Source: Tundrisphaera sp051175315
GTDB lineage: Bacteria; Planctomycetota; Planctomycetia; Isosphaerales; Isosphaeraceae
Direction of reading: 5' to 3'
NCBI RefSeq assembly: GCF_051175315.1
Contig: NZ_CP195100.1
Coordinates: forward strand, 806,001-870,000
Length of the DNA stretch: 64,000 nt
Positions within the stretch are counted from its first letter, which is position 1, and each line of letters begins with the position of its first letter. A program made the position numbers and the translations under genes. Below are positions 25,848 to 34,266 of this stretch, piece after piece. A model generated the notes under the pieces. It ran no database searches. It saw nothing but the letters and a program-made list of their open reading frames with translations, and was not told the origin of the DNA.

Positions 25848-27215
25848 TCAATGGCCTCCCGCTTGCCTGAGGGCCGGCAGCAGTTCGGGGTCATGCAGGG
25901 TGATGAGCGGCTTCCCCTTGAGGAAGAAGAAGAAGACGAACAGCCAGAGCCCGCCGATGCCCAGGGGCGCCGCGATGTCGGTCCAGTGGTTGAACAACGA
26001 ATCGTTGGCGATCGCGAACGAGGGGGTGATCAGCCAGTAGTCGTTGACGAAGTGGGCGGCCAGGACCAGGGCCGCGACCGGCCACAGCGTGTCGATCCGC
26101 CGCTTGAACGGCCGGCGGAGCAGGAGCAGGAACGGGACGGCGAAGTGGAAGATGATCATCCCCACCCCGACGTACCACCAGCCCCCGGACAGGCGGACCA
26201 GATACCAGGGGTTTTCCTCGGACAGGTCGCCCGCCCAGATGATCAGGAACTGGGAGAAGGAAATGTAGGCCCAGAGCATGGTCATGGCCAGGAGCAGGTT
26301 GCCCAGGTCGTTGAACGTCTCCGGGGTGTCCAGACCGTCGGTCTCCCCCCGGCCCGTGATCAGCGCGGTGATCAGGATCATGAAGGCCATCGTCGAGACG
26401 CCCTGTCCGACGATGATCAGGACCCCGTAGATCGACGAGTACCACTCGGGGTCGAGCGACATCCCCCAGTCGACCAGGGCGAACGAGACCGACAGGAAGT
26501 AGAGCACCAGCCCCGGGGCGCTGAGGCCCTGGAGGCGGTACGCGATGTCGGTCGCCTTGGAGGCGTTGCGATCCTGGGCCTTGGAGCCGGCGTTCAGGAT
26601 CAAGGCCAGCACAATCCAGATCGCGAAGTAGATCGCGGCGCGGATCATCCAGGCGTTGGGCTTGAGCCACAGGTTCTTGAAGTGGAGCCGTTCGACGTTG
26701 GTCGCCTCGACCTGATCCTTGAAGTTGAACTTCGCCCGCTTCGCCAGCGAAGGCGACAGCGAGACCGGGCCGGGCTTGGCCTCGGCATGATCCTTCACCT
26801 CCGGGTGGGCCGCGTCATCGGGCAGGGCCGACGGCGTGCTCGGGTTCCCCCCCTCCGGGACGTGCGACGCCGCCGGGTGGTTGACCCAGGGGTAGATGGC
26901 CCCCATGTTCATCGCGATCGGCAGGAACAGGAGCGCCATCAGCGGGAGCGTCATCGCCCCGGATTCCAGGGGTCGCCGGACCAGGATGCCCCAGGCCCCG
27001 CCGACCTGGCGGTGCAGCATCAGCAAGGCCAGGGAGCCGAGCGACAGCCCCAGAAAGAAGATGTAGGCGAACAGGTACGAGCGGCCGAACTGCCGGACAT
27101 CGACGATGTTGGCGAAGACCCCCACCGCGCAGAGCACCATCCCGACGAGGCCGGCGACGAGGGCCCCCCCGCGGATCGATGCGGCGACGGGGGGGAGCGG
27201 TCCTTGATTGTTCAT
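25848..27215 (-). CDS. actF: Alternative complex III membrane subunit ActF
   Basis: This 455-residue polytopic protein has about ten membrane helices, with helices at roughly 15-35, 45-65 and 85-105 and a cluster from 190 on. A hydrophilic His/Pro-rich insert lies at ~115-160 (GGNPSTPSALPDDAAHPEV). The PsrC-like helices include WGMSLDPEWYSSIYG, a hallmark of ActF. It pairs with ActC as a membrane anchor of ACIII. Its start overlaps the actE stop as ATGA. Confidence 0.9.
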   Translation of the reverse strand: MNNQGPLPPVAASIRGGALVAGLVGMVLCAVGVFANIVDVRQFGRSYLFAYIFFLGLSLGSLALLMLHRQVGGAWGILVRRPLESGAMTLPLMALLFLPIAMNMGAIYPWVNHPAASHVPEGGNPSTPSALPDDAAHPEVKDHAEAKPGPVSLSPSLAKRAKFNFKDQVEATNVERLHFKNLWLKPNAWMIRAAIYFAIWIVLALILNAGSKAQDRNASKATDIAYRLQGLSAPGLVLYFLSVSFALVDWGMSLDPEWYSSIYGVLIIVGQGVSTMAFMILITALITGRGETDGLDTPETFNDLGNLLLAMTMLWAYISFSQFLIIWAGDLSEENPWYLVRLSGGWWYVGVGMIIFHFAVPFLLLLRRPFKRRIDTLWPVAALVLAAHFVNDYWLITPSFAIANDSLFNHWTDIAAPLGIGGLWLFVFFFFLKGKPLITLHDPELLPALRQAGGH

Positions 27216-27832
27216 TTCGCGGCCTCCGCCAACTTCTGGCGATCGTCCTCGGTCAGGTCGGCGGGTTGGGCATTCTGGCTATACTGGAGCGTGCGGATGT
27301 AGGCGGCGATCGCCCACCGCTGATCGACCGGGATGCGGGCCGCGTACGAGTACATCGCCCCATACCCGTTGGTGATCACGGTGAAGAAGTGGCCGACCGG
27401 GACGTCGCGGAGGTACGAGGAGTGGAAGGTGGGCGGCGGGGAGAACCCGCGACGCACGACCATGCCCGCCCCGTCGCCGGTCCGGCCGTGGCACGGGGCG
27501 CAGAACACGCCGAAGCGCTCGCGGCCCAGTTCCAGGGTCGCGGCATCGACGGCGAAGGGGAACGTGTCCACCTCCTTGCCGTCGACCTTGCCGGTGTAGT
27601 AGTGGTCGTCGGCCCGCAACTCGCCCCGGGCGACCGTCCCGGCCACGATCGGCCGCGACGACGTCCCGTCGACGAACGAGGTCGAGGGCTCGTAGTCTTC
27701 ATATCTCGGCTGGGCGTACATGTCTTTCCGACAGCCCGTCCAGAACACGAGGCAAGCCGCCGCCAGCCCGATGCGGGCCAGGGCACGCGCCGGGCGGGGG
27801 GCTTCGATCTTGGGTTCGTTCCCGGTCCGCAT
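27212..27832 (-). CDS. actE: Alternative complex III monoheme cytochrome c ActE
   Basis: This 206-residue protein carries a lipoprotein-like leader ending FWTGC (Cys 34), so it is probably lipid-anchored on the periplasmic face. The heme motif is CAPCH at 111-115, with a likely Met ligand at 160 (GYGAMYSYAARIP). ActE is the monoheme subunit that carries electrons toward the terminal oxidase. It follows actD by 9 bases and is coupled to actF. Confidence 0.9.
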   Translation of the reverse strand: MRTGNEPKIEAPRPARALARIGLAAACLVFWTGCRKDMYAQPRYEDYEPSTSFVDGTSSRPIVAGTVARGELRADDHYYTGKVDGKEVDTFPFAVDAATLELGRERFGVFCAPCHGRTGDGAGMVVRRGFSPPPTFHSSYLRDVPVGHFFTVITNGYGAMYSYAARIPVDQRWAIAAYIRTLQYSQNAQPADLTEDDRQKLAEAAK

Positions 27833-27841
27833 CGTGGCCTT

Positions 27842-28387
27842 TCAGAACGGGACTTCGGTGAGGGTCTTGGGCTCCAGGCTTTCCAGGAACCGCGAGGTAG
27901 TTTCCAGCGAGAACTTGGGGTCGTCGGCGCGGATGCACAGGAAGAACCGGTCCTGCGACGCCCCCTTGAACTCGGGGACGTTGAACACCGGGTCATAGGG
28001 CTTGGGGAAGCCGTTGAGGAACAGCATCCCGAAGACCGCCGTGCTGGCCGCCACGAGCACCGTCAGCTCGAAGGTGATCGGCATGAACGACGGCCAGCTC
28101 ACGTAGGGCTTGCCGGCGATGTCGATCTTGTAGTGGACCGCCGAGGCGAACGCCTGCATCGCGAACCCGCCGATCCCGCCGGCCAATCCCCCGAAGAAGA
28201 TCAGCCAGGGGAGGTGCGTCCGGGCGCCGATCGCCTCGTCGACGCCGTGCACCGGGAACGGAGAGTAGGCATCGACGGCCGTGTAACCCTCGGCCGTGGC
28301 CCGCCGGGCGGCGGCCAACAAGTCCTCGGGCTGGAGGAACTCGGCCATCAGGCCGTAGGGCCCCTTGGGGGCATGATCGTGGTGCAT
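27842..28387 (-). CDS. actD: Alternative complex III subunit ActD (DUF3341)
   Basis: This 181-residue protein begins with a soluble segment (GLMAEFLQPEDLLAAARRATAEGYTAVDAYSPFPV is split here as GLMAEFLQPEDLLAAA at 12-27 and YSPFPVHGVDEA near 46-57), typical of DUF3341. Two membrane helices follow at about 64-84 and 102-122. It is a peripheral/membrane subunit of ACIII. It lies 3 bases after actC. Confidence 0.9.
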   Translation of the reverse strand: MHHDHAPKGPYGLMAEFLQPEDLLAAARRATAEGYTAVDAYSPFPVHGVDEAIGARTHLPWLIFFGGLAGGIGGFAMQAFASAVHYKIDIAGKPYVSWPSFMPITFELTVLVAASTAVFGMLFLNGFPKPYDPVFNVPEFKGASQDRFFLCIRADDPKFSLETTSRFLESLEPKTLTEVPF

Positions 28388-28390
28388 GGG

Positions 28391-29827
28391 TCAGTGGCTC
28401 CCCCCGTGGGTCGAGGCCCCGGCGCCGGCGAGCGGCGTCTCGTGCTCGGTCTCGTGATGGCTGGTCGCGTGGACCAGTTCCTTCATCTCGGAGATCGCGA
28501 TGGCCGGCAGGAACCGGACGAAGAGCAGCAGCAGGGTGAGGAACAGGCCGATGGTGCCGGCGTAGGTCATCCAGTCCCACTGGGTCGGGGTGTACATGCC
28601 CCAGGCACCGGGGACGAAGTCGCGATGGAGGCTCATCACCACGATCACGAACCGTTCCAACCACATCCCCACGTTCACGAACATGGCGATGATCCAGAGC
28701 ACGATCAGGTTGTGCCGCGGGCCGCGGAACCACAGGGGCTGGATCGACAGGCAGTTGCACACCAGCAGGGCCAGGTAGAACGGGGCGTATGGCCCTTCCA
28801 GGCGGTTGGTCATCATGTAGCCCTCGTACTTATTACCGCCGTAATAAGCCATGAAGGTTTCCATGAAGTAGCCGTAGGTGACCAGCATCCCGGTGGCCAG
28901 CATGATCTTGGCCATGTTGTCGATGTGACGCATGGTGATCATCCCCTCGAAGCCGTACCACTTCCGGAGGGGGATCATCAGCGTGAGCACCATCGCGAAC
29001 CCGGCGTAGATGGCCCCCGCCACGAAGTAGGGCGGGAAGATCGTCGAGTGCCAGCCGGGGATGATGCCGATGGTGAAGTCGAAGCTCACGATCGTGTGCA
29101 CCGAGACCACCAGCGGCGTCGACAGGCCGGCCAGGATCAGGTAGGCCGACTGGTACCGCTTCCAGTGCCGGGCCGACCCGGTCCAACCCAGGGCCGCGGC
29201 CCCGTAGGCCATCCGGGCGTAGGCGTTCTTGGCCCGGTCGCGGAAGGTCGCCAGGTCGGGGATCAGGCCGACGTACCAGAACAGGGCGGAGACCGCCCCG
29301 TAGGTCGACACCGCGAACACGTCCCACACCAGAGGGCTGCGGAACTGCGGCCACAGGGCCATCGTGTTGGGGTACGGCCCCATCCAGTAGAAGCACCAGG
29401 GCCGCCCCATGTGGAGGAGCGGGAACATCCCGGCGCAGGCCACGGCGAACAGGGTCATCGCCTCGGCGAACCGGTTGATCGACGTCCGCCACTGCTGCTT
29501 GACCAGCAGCAAGATCGCCGAGATCAGCGTCCCGGCGTGGCCGATGCCGATCCACCAGACGAAGTTGATGATCGCGAAGCCCCACATCACGGGGCGGTTG
29601 ATGCCCCAGATGCCGGTCCCCTTGAAGAGCAGGTAGGCGACCGCGACCATCAGCCCCTGCAGCAGCCCGAACCCGATCAGCAGGCCGAAGAACCACCCCT
29701 TCTGATAGGGGCGGACCAGGGCGACGTCGCTGATCGTGGCGGTGACCGAGGTGTAGGTCTGGCCCGGGGCCAGGACGGGCAGCTCCCTGCCCCCGTCCGG
29801 AGCGTGAGTCATGTCCTTGGGCGGCAT
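28391..29827 (-). CDS. actC: Alternative complex III membrane subunit ActC (NrfD/PsrC-like)
   Basis: This 478-residue protein is the NrfD/PsrC-type integral membrane subunit of ACIII, with about ten helices. Features include WWIGIGHAGTLISAILLL near 100-118, the GRPWCFYWMGPYPN loop and FVPGAWGMYTPTQWDW near 405-420. It is thought to form the quinol site next to the iron-sulfur part of ActB. It starts 4 bases after actB. A second in-frame ATG 15 bases downstream is also possible. Confidence 0.92.
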   Translation of the reverse strand: MPPKDMTHAPDGGRELPVLAPGQTYTSVTATISDVALVRPYQKGWFFGLLIGFGLLQGLMVAVAYLLFKGTGIWGINRPVMWGFAIINFVWWIGIGHAGTLISAILLLVKQQWRTSINRFAEAMTLFAVACAGMFPLLHMGRPWCFYWMGPYPNTMALWPQFRSPLVWDVFAVSTYGAVSALFWYVGLIPDLATFRDRAKNAYARMAYGAAALGWTGSARHWKRYQSAYLILAGLSTPLVVSVHTIVSFDFTIGIIPGWHSTIFPPYFVAGAIYAGFAMVLTLMIPLRKWYGFEGMITMRHIDNMAKIMLATGMLVTYGYFMETFMAYYGGNKYEGYMMTNRLEGPYAPFYLALLVCNCLSIQPLWFRGPRHNLIVLWIIAMFVNVGMWLERFVIVVMSLHRDFVPGAWGMYTPTQWDWMTYAGTIGLFLTLLLLFVRFLPAIAISEMKELVHATSHHETEHETPLAGAGASTHGGSH

Positions 29828-29831
29828 CGCG

Positions 29832-32800
29832 TCACGCCTCCAGTTCGGGGTTGGGGTTGCGGATCTTCCCCAAATAGGTGGTCCGCGGCCGCGTGTTCAG
29901 CTCGCCGAGCATCGCGTAGTTCCGCTGATCCCGCTTGATCTTGGAGACCTGACTGTCGGGGTTGCTGAGGTCGCCGAAGACGATCGCGTTGGACGGGCAG
30001 GCCGCCTGGCACGCCGTCTTCAACTCGTCGTCCTTGATCCGCTCGTGGGGCCCGCGCTCCTTGGCCGCGATCCGCGCACCGCTGATCCGCTGGATGCAGT
30101 AGGTGCACTTCTCCATCACGCCCCGCGACCGGACCGTGACGTCGGGGTTGTTGAGCAGCTTGAGGCTCTGGGTCTCCAGGTCGGCATACTGGAGGAAGTT
30201 GAAGTGCCGGACCTTGTACGGGCAGTTGTTGCCGCAATACCGGGTGCCGACGCAGCGGTTGTAGATCATCACGTTGAGCCCCTCGGCGTCGTGCACGGTC
30301 GCGGCGACCGGGCAGACCAGCTCGCAGGGGGCCTTCTCGCAATGCATGCAGGTCCGGGGCTGGAAGTAGGCCTCGGTGTCGTCGCCGAGCCCGCCGGAGA
30401 AGTAGGTATCGACCTCCATCCACTGCATGTTGCGCCCGGTCATGATCTGCTCTTTGCCGATGACCGGGATGTTATTCTCGGCCTGGCAGGCGATCACGCA
30501 GGTGCTGCAACCGGTGCACGCGTTGAGGTCGATCGTCATCCCCCAGGCGTACCCCTCGCGATCGTGGGGGTTGTGGGGCTTGTCGGTCGGGGCGTGGTTG
30601 AACTCCTCGACCAGCGACCCGGGGCCATGCTCCTTGGTGTGCTTGGCGTGCTCGTCCTCGAACACGTCGGCGTCGGCGATGAAGTCCGCCAGGGTGGCGA
30701 CCCGGACGTGATCGCGCCCCTCGATGTTGCGCTGCATCTGGGTGGTGGCCAGCGGGTACTCGCCGCCGGCGATCGCCATCGAGGCCCCCATGCCGCCCCA
30801 GGGGGCGTCGGCGGTCCGCAACGCGTTGGCGTTGAAGCCGACCTTGGTGCCGACCTTGCCGGCGCGGGTCCGGCCGTAGCCCAGGTGGACCAGGACGGTC
30901 CCCTCGGCCTGCCCGGGCACCACGAACACGGGGAGGGTCAGCTCATGGCCCTGGTACTTCAGGGTGACCAGCTTGCCGTTGATCTTGTAGGCCTGGTCGA
31001 CCCCCTGCGGGCCCCCGCCGAGCTTGAACCCGATCTTCTCGGCCGTGGCCGGGGCGATCAGGGCGGCGTTGTCCCAGACCAGCTTGGTGATCGGCTTGGG
31101 CAGCTCCTGGAGCCAGCCGTTGTTGGCATAGCGGCCGTCCCAGATCGTCGGGTCGGGCCGGAACATCAGCTCGAAGTCGCTGCCCCGGGGCGCCGGCTTG
31201 GGGCCGAAGTCGCCGACCGGCTTGGCCGTGACCGCCTTCGGGGTGAACCGGGAGTTGGCGATCACCCCGGATTCGACGGCCGTCCGCCAGGCGAGGTCGG
31301 TCTCGCCCAGGCCGCCGGCCTTCCGCCAGTAGTCGCGGACCACCGCCAGGGGCGAGCGGTCGAACTGGCCGAGCATGGCCGCGAGGATCTCGTACGAGGT
31401 CCGCCCGCCGTAGAGCGGCGCGATCAGGGGCTGGACCACCGACGCCGTCCCGTCGAAGCCCCGGGCGTCGCCCCAGGATTCGAGAAAGTGGGCGGCGGGG
31501 ACGTGCCAGGACGCGACCGCCGACGTCTCGTCGTCGTGGAGCCCGAGGTGGACGCTGATCGGGACCTTCTGGATCGCCCGGGCGAACCGGGTGAGCCCAT
31601 CGGGGCCGTTCTTGGCGTCCTCGGCATCCTGCTCGAACCCGACGTCGACCGGGGCCGAGTACGCGGGGTTCCCGCCCAGGATCAGGAGCAGCTCGACCTT
31701 GCCGGCCTCGATGTCCTTGGTCAGCTCGCGGAGCGAGGCGACCGGATCGACGGGCTCGGCCTCGACGGTCGGGACGAACTCGATGGTCCCTTCCGGGCCG
31801 ATGTTGCCGAGCGCCTGGTTGATCGCGTGGCCGAGGGCGTGGGCGTAGGGAGGCAGCGCCTCGCCGACGACGACGAGCCCCTTCTTGGCGTGGGCCTTGA
31901 GGTCGCGGGCGACCGCCCCGGCCCACTTGGCCTGGGCCTCGGTCAGCCCGGCCGGGTCGGCCACGCCTTCCACGCCGGCTTCCTTGGCGATCGCCAGGGC
32001 CAGGTCGACGATCATGGTGGGCCGGATCGGCAGGCGATGGTCGGCCGACGCCCCGGTGGCGGTGAAGGCCCCCTCGGCGACGTAGAGCCGGTTCATCGCC
32101 CCGGCCTTGGGCGTACGCCGGGCGGCGTAAGCGGCCTCGTCGTTGGCCCGCCCCGGGGATCCGCAGGCCAGGAAGTCGGAGTCGAGCGACAGGATCACGT
32201 CGGCTCGATCCAGGTGGTAGACCGGGTCCACCGCCTCGCCGAACGCCAGCTTCGCCCCCTCGCGGGAGTTGCCGTGGCCGACCGGCTCATACCGATGCCA
32301 CCTGGCCTCGGGCTGGGCGGCCAGCACTTCCTGGATCAGCGCGGCGAGGCTCGGCGAATTGACCGATTCGGTCAGGATCCGCAGCCCGGCCCCCTTCTTC
32401 GCCCGCTGGACGGCCACCTGGGTGGTCAGCATCGCCAGGAAATTATCCCAGGTGCTGACCTCGCCCTCGTTGAGGATGACCTGGGAGCGATCCGGGTCGT
32501 ACAGGACCAGCGTCTCCGCCTGGGCGAAGATGTCGGTCTTGCCCCGGCTGGCCGGGTGATCGGGGTTGCCCTCGATCTTGGTGGGCCGGCCCGCGTGGCT
32601 CTCGACGAGCAGGCCGGTGGCCAGCCCGCCCAGGGTCATCGCGGTGGCGTAGAACTGCGGGCGCCCGGGGACCACATTCTCGGGGGCCTTGACCCACGGG
32701 ACGATCTTCTCGGGGACGCGGATCGCGCACCCCGAGACGCCGGCCAGGGCCAGCGAGGCGCCCATCAGCCCCAGGAATTTCCGGCGGCCGACGGGGTCGG

Positions 32801-32966
32801 TCCATTCCGTCGCGTTCTCGGGGAACTCGCGGTGGAGGTACTGCTGGAACGTTTCCGTCCCGGCCAGCTCCTCCAGGCTCCGCCAGTAGGTCGGCCCGTT
32901 CGCCTTGGCGAGACGGGTCCGAATCTCCACGAGGTCGACGTCGGGGTTCTCGCGAGGCATTCTCAT
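29832..32966 (-). CDS. actB: Alternative complex III large iron-sulfur subunit ActB (Tat-variant molybdopterin-oxidoreductase-like)
   Basis: This 1044-residue protein fuses a molybdopterin-oxidoreductase-like domain (about 90-780) to a ferredoxin-like domain. Family knowledge says ActB holds no molybdenum. The iron-sulfur part has four Cys groups: 817/820/823/827, 873/876/881/885, 905/911/915 and 954/957/986/990. A twin-arginine motif R61-R62-KFLGLMG lies about 60 residues in and is followed by a lipobox-like VSGC ending at C80, the internal Tat layout of this family. The ATG at 32966 overlaps the actA stop as ATGA; a TTG 9 bases upstream is the alternative. Confidence 0.93.
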   Translation of the reverse strand: MRMPRENPDVDLVEIRTRLAKANGPTYWRSLEELAGTETFQQYLHREFPENATEWTDPVGRRKFLGLMGASLALAGVSGCAIRVPEKIVPWVKAPENVVPGRPQFYATAMTLGGLATGLLVESHAGRPTKIEGNPDHPASRGKTDIFAQAETLVLYDPDRSQVILNEGEVSTWDNFLAMLTTQVAVQRAKKGAGLRILTESVNSPSLAALIQEVLAAQPEARWHRYEPVGHGNSREGAKLAFGEAVDPVYHLDRADVILSLDSDFLACGSPGRANDEAAYAARRTPKAGAMNRLYVAEGAFTATGASADHRLPIRPTMIVDLALAIAKEAGVEGVADPAGLTEAQAKWAGAVARDLKAHAKKGLVVVGEALPPYAHALGHAINQALGNIGPEGTIEFVPTVEAEPVDPVASLRELTKDIEAGKVELLLILGGNPAYSAPVDVGFEQDAEDAKNGPDGLTRFARAIQKVPISVHLGLHDDETSAVASWHVPAAHFLESWGDARGFDGTASVVQPLIAPLYGGRTSYEILAAMLGQFDRSPLAVVRDYWRKAGGLGETDLAWRTAVESGVIANSRFTPKAVTAKPVGDFGPKPAPRGSDFELMFRPDPTIWDGRYANNGWLQELPKPITKLVWDNAALIAPATAEKIGFKLGGGPQGVDQAYKINGKLVTLKYQGHELTLPVFVVPGQAEGTVLVHLGYGRTRAGKVGTKVGFNANALRTADAPWGGMGASMAIAGGEYPLATTQMQRNIEGRDHVRVATLADFIADADVFEDEHAKHTKEHGPGSLVEEFNHAPTDKPHNPHDREGYAWGMTIDLNACTGCSTCVIACQAENNIPVIGKEQIMTGRNMQWMEVDTYFSGGLGDDTEAYFQPRTCMHCEKAPCELVCPVAATVHDAEGLNVMIYNRCVGTRYCGNNCPYKVRHFNFLQYADLETQSLKLLNNPDVTVRSRGVMEKCTYCIQRISGARIAAKERGPHERIKDDELKTACQAACPSNAIVFGDLSNPDSQVSKIKRDQRNYAMLGELNTRPRTTYLGKIRNPNPELEA

Positions 32967-33619
32967 CGGTGACAAATCGAGCAGTTGTCCAGCCGCCCGA
33001 CCTCGATGTTATAGTCTTTGACCAATTTTTTGCCTTCTTCGACCCGGTCCCCCTTGGAAGCCCAGTCCATGACGAACACGGCTTCTTTCGGGCGGACGTG
33101 CTGCTCCGGATGGCGGTGGCAATCCAGGCACCATTCCATCGTGAGCGGCTGTTCTTTCCAGGCCAGGGGCATCTTGTCGACGCGCCCGTGGCATTCGGAG
33201 CAGCCCACGCCCTTCTGGACGTGGATGCCGTGGTTGAAGTAGACGAAGTCGGGGACCTGGTGGACCCGATTCCATTCGATCGGCTTGTCGTCCCGGAGGC
33301 TGGCCCGGACGGGCTCCAGCATCGGGGCGTTCTTCCAGATCTGCGAGTGGCAGCTCATGCAGGTATAAGTCGGCGGCATGCCGGCCGAAGCCGAGACCTC
33401 CACCGACGTGTGGCAATACCGGCAGTCGATGCCCAACCCGCGTGCGTGGTGTTCGTGGCTGAACGGGACCGGCTGATCGCGGACGACGCGCACCAGCGTC
33501 TCGTAGGGCGATTGATTGATGAAATACGCCAGGCCGGGCACCGCCAGCCCGACCATCGCGGCCACGACGATCGTGAGCCGTGACACCGTATTCATGCTCG
33601 GATGGAAGACCTGGGCCAT
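32963..33619 (-). CDS. actA: Alternative complex III pentaheme cytochrome ActA
   Basis: This 218-residue protein has one N-terminal membrane helix (about 15-33) and five CxxCH heme motifs: C66-H70, C87-H91, C140-H144, C164-H168 and C213-H217. That is the expected ActA heme count. It is the first gene of the 12-gene operon. Extra histidines (HEHH at 55-58, FNHGIH) provide distal ligands. It accepts electrons from ActB and passes them on in the periplasm. The next start overlaps its stop. Confidence 0.93.
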   Translation of the reverse strand: MAQVFHPSMNTVSRLTIVVAAMVGLAVPGLAYFINQSPYETLVRVVRDQPVPFSHEHHARGLGIDCRYCHTSVEVSASAGMPPTYTCMSCHSQIWKNAPMLEPVRASLRDDKPIEWNRVHQVPDFVYFNHGIHVQKGVGCSECHGRVDKMPLAWKEQPLTMEWCLDCHRHPEQHVRPKEAVFVMDWASKGDRVEEGKKLVKDYNIEVGRLDNCSICHR

Positions 33620-34266
33620 CAGCGTCCCTATCCCTTCCTCCCCGCGATCGCGGGCGGGAACAGTCCCCGCCCCTCGGCACGATCGGGCCTTACCGCAGAC
33701 TCATTCGTGGGCGTGGTCGGGCCATGCCGCGTCGGCGACCTTCCGGAAGATCAACGGGCGATGGGCTCTCGACGTGATTGGGTGGCCATCGCAAACGCGA
33801 TGCCCCGACCCGAGGTGGACAGGATCGGGGGGCCCTGGGCGTCGTTCCGCCCCGGCAATACCGACCTCGCCATCGACAGGGGCCGAGCCTAACCCATGAA
33901 TCGGCCTCCCACAAGTGGGCACACCCTGCAACCGCCCCTTCTTTCGCAACCCGATGCGGGCGAAAGCCCACCGGATAGGACTCTCGACGCATCTCCCTTG
34001 AGGGGGATTCCCCTCGCATCCGGAACCGCTTGCGGCGAGGCCGCGCCCGGCCATGACACTCGTCGGGGTATGGTCGTGGAAAATTTCCGACCGGGCCGAT
34101 CTCCTCGGCCCGCGTCCCTCACGAAATTCTCCGATTCGGGACGGGGATTCTCGACTCCGCGAATCGACCCCTCGGCCCGCCGGAGGCTTGGCCCCTTGCG
34201 TCGGCCCGGCCCGTCTGGCACGGTGGGAGGCCGGCTAATCCACGGGGGAGCGACGGGCGAGAATCC
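33620..34266. other. 647-bp divergent intergenic region, no gene seen
   Basis: This gap separates actA (-) from the pentaheme cytochrome gene (+), so it must hold both promoters. Open frames inside it are Arg/Pro-rich and lack leaders or motifs. I see two hairpins: 33652-33658 with 33666-33672 (7 bp), in the actA leader, and 34092-34099 with 34105-34112 (8 bp, 5-nt loop). The part around 33890-34140 is less GC-rich than its surroundings. I could not assign confident -35/-10 boxes. Confidence 0.6.

Noticed and set aside
33690..34054. Small open frames between actA and the pentaheme gene
   Set aside because: They are Arg/Pro-rich, overlap one another on both strands and have no recognisable start signals.
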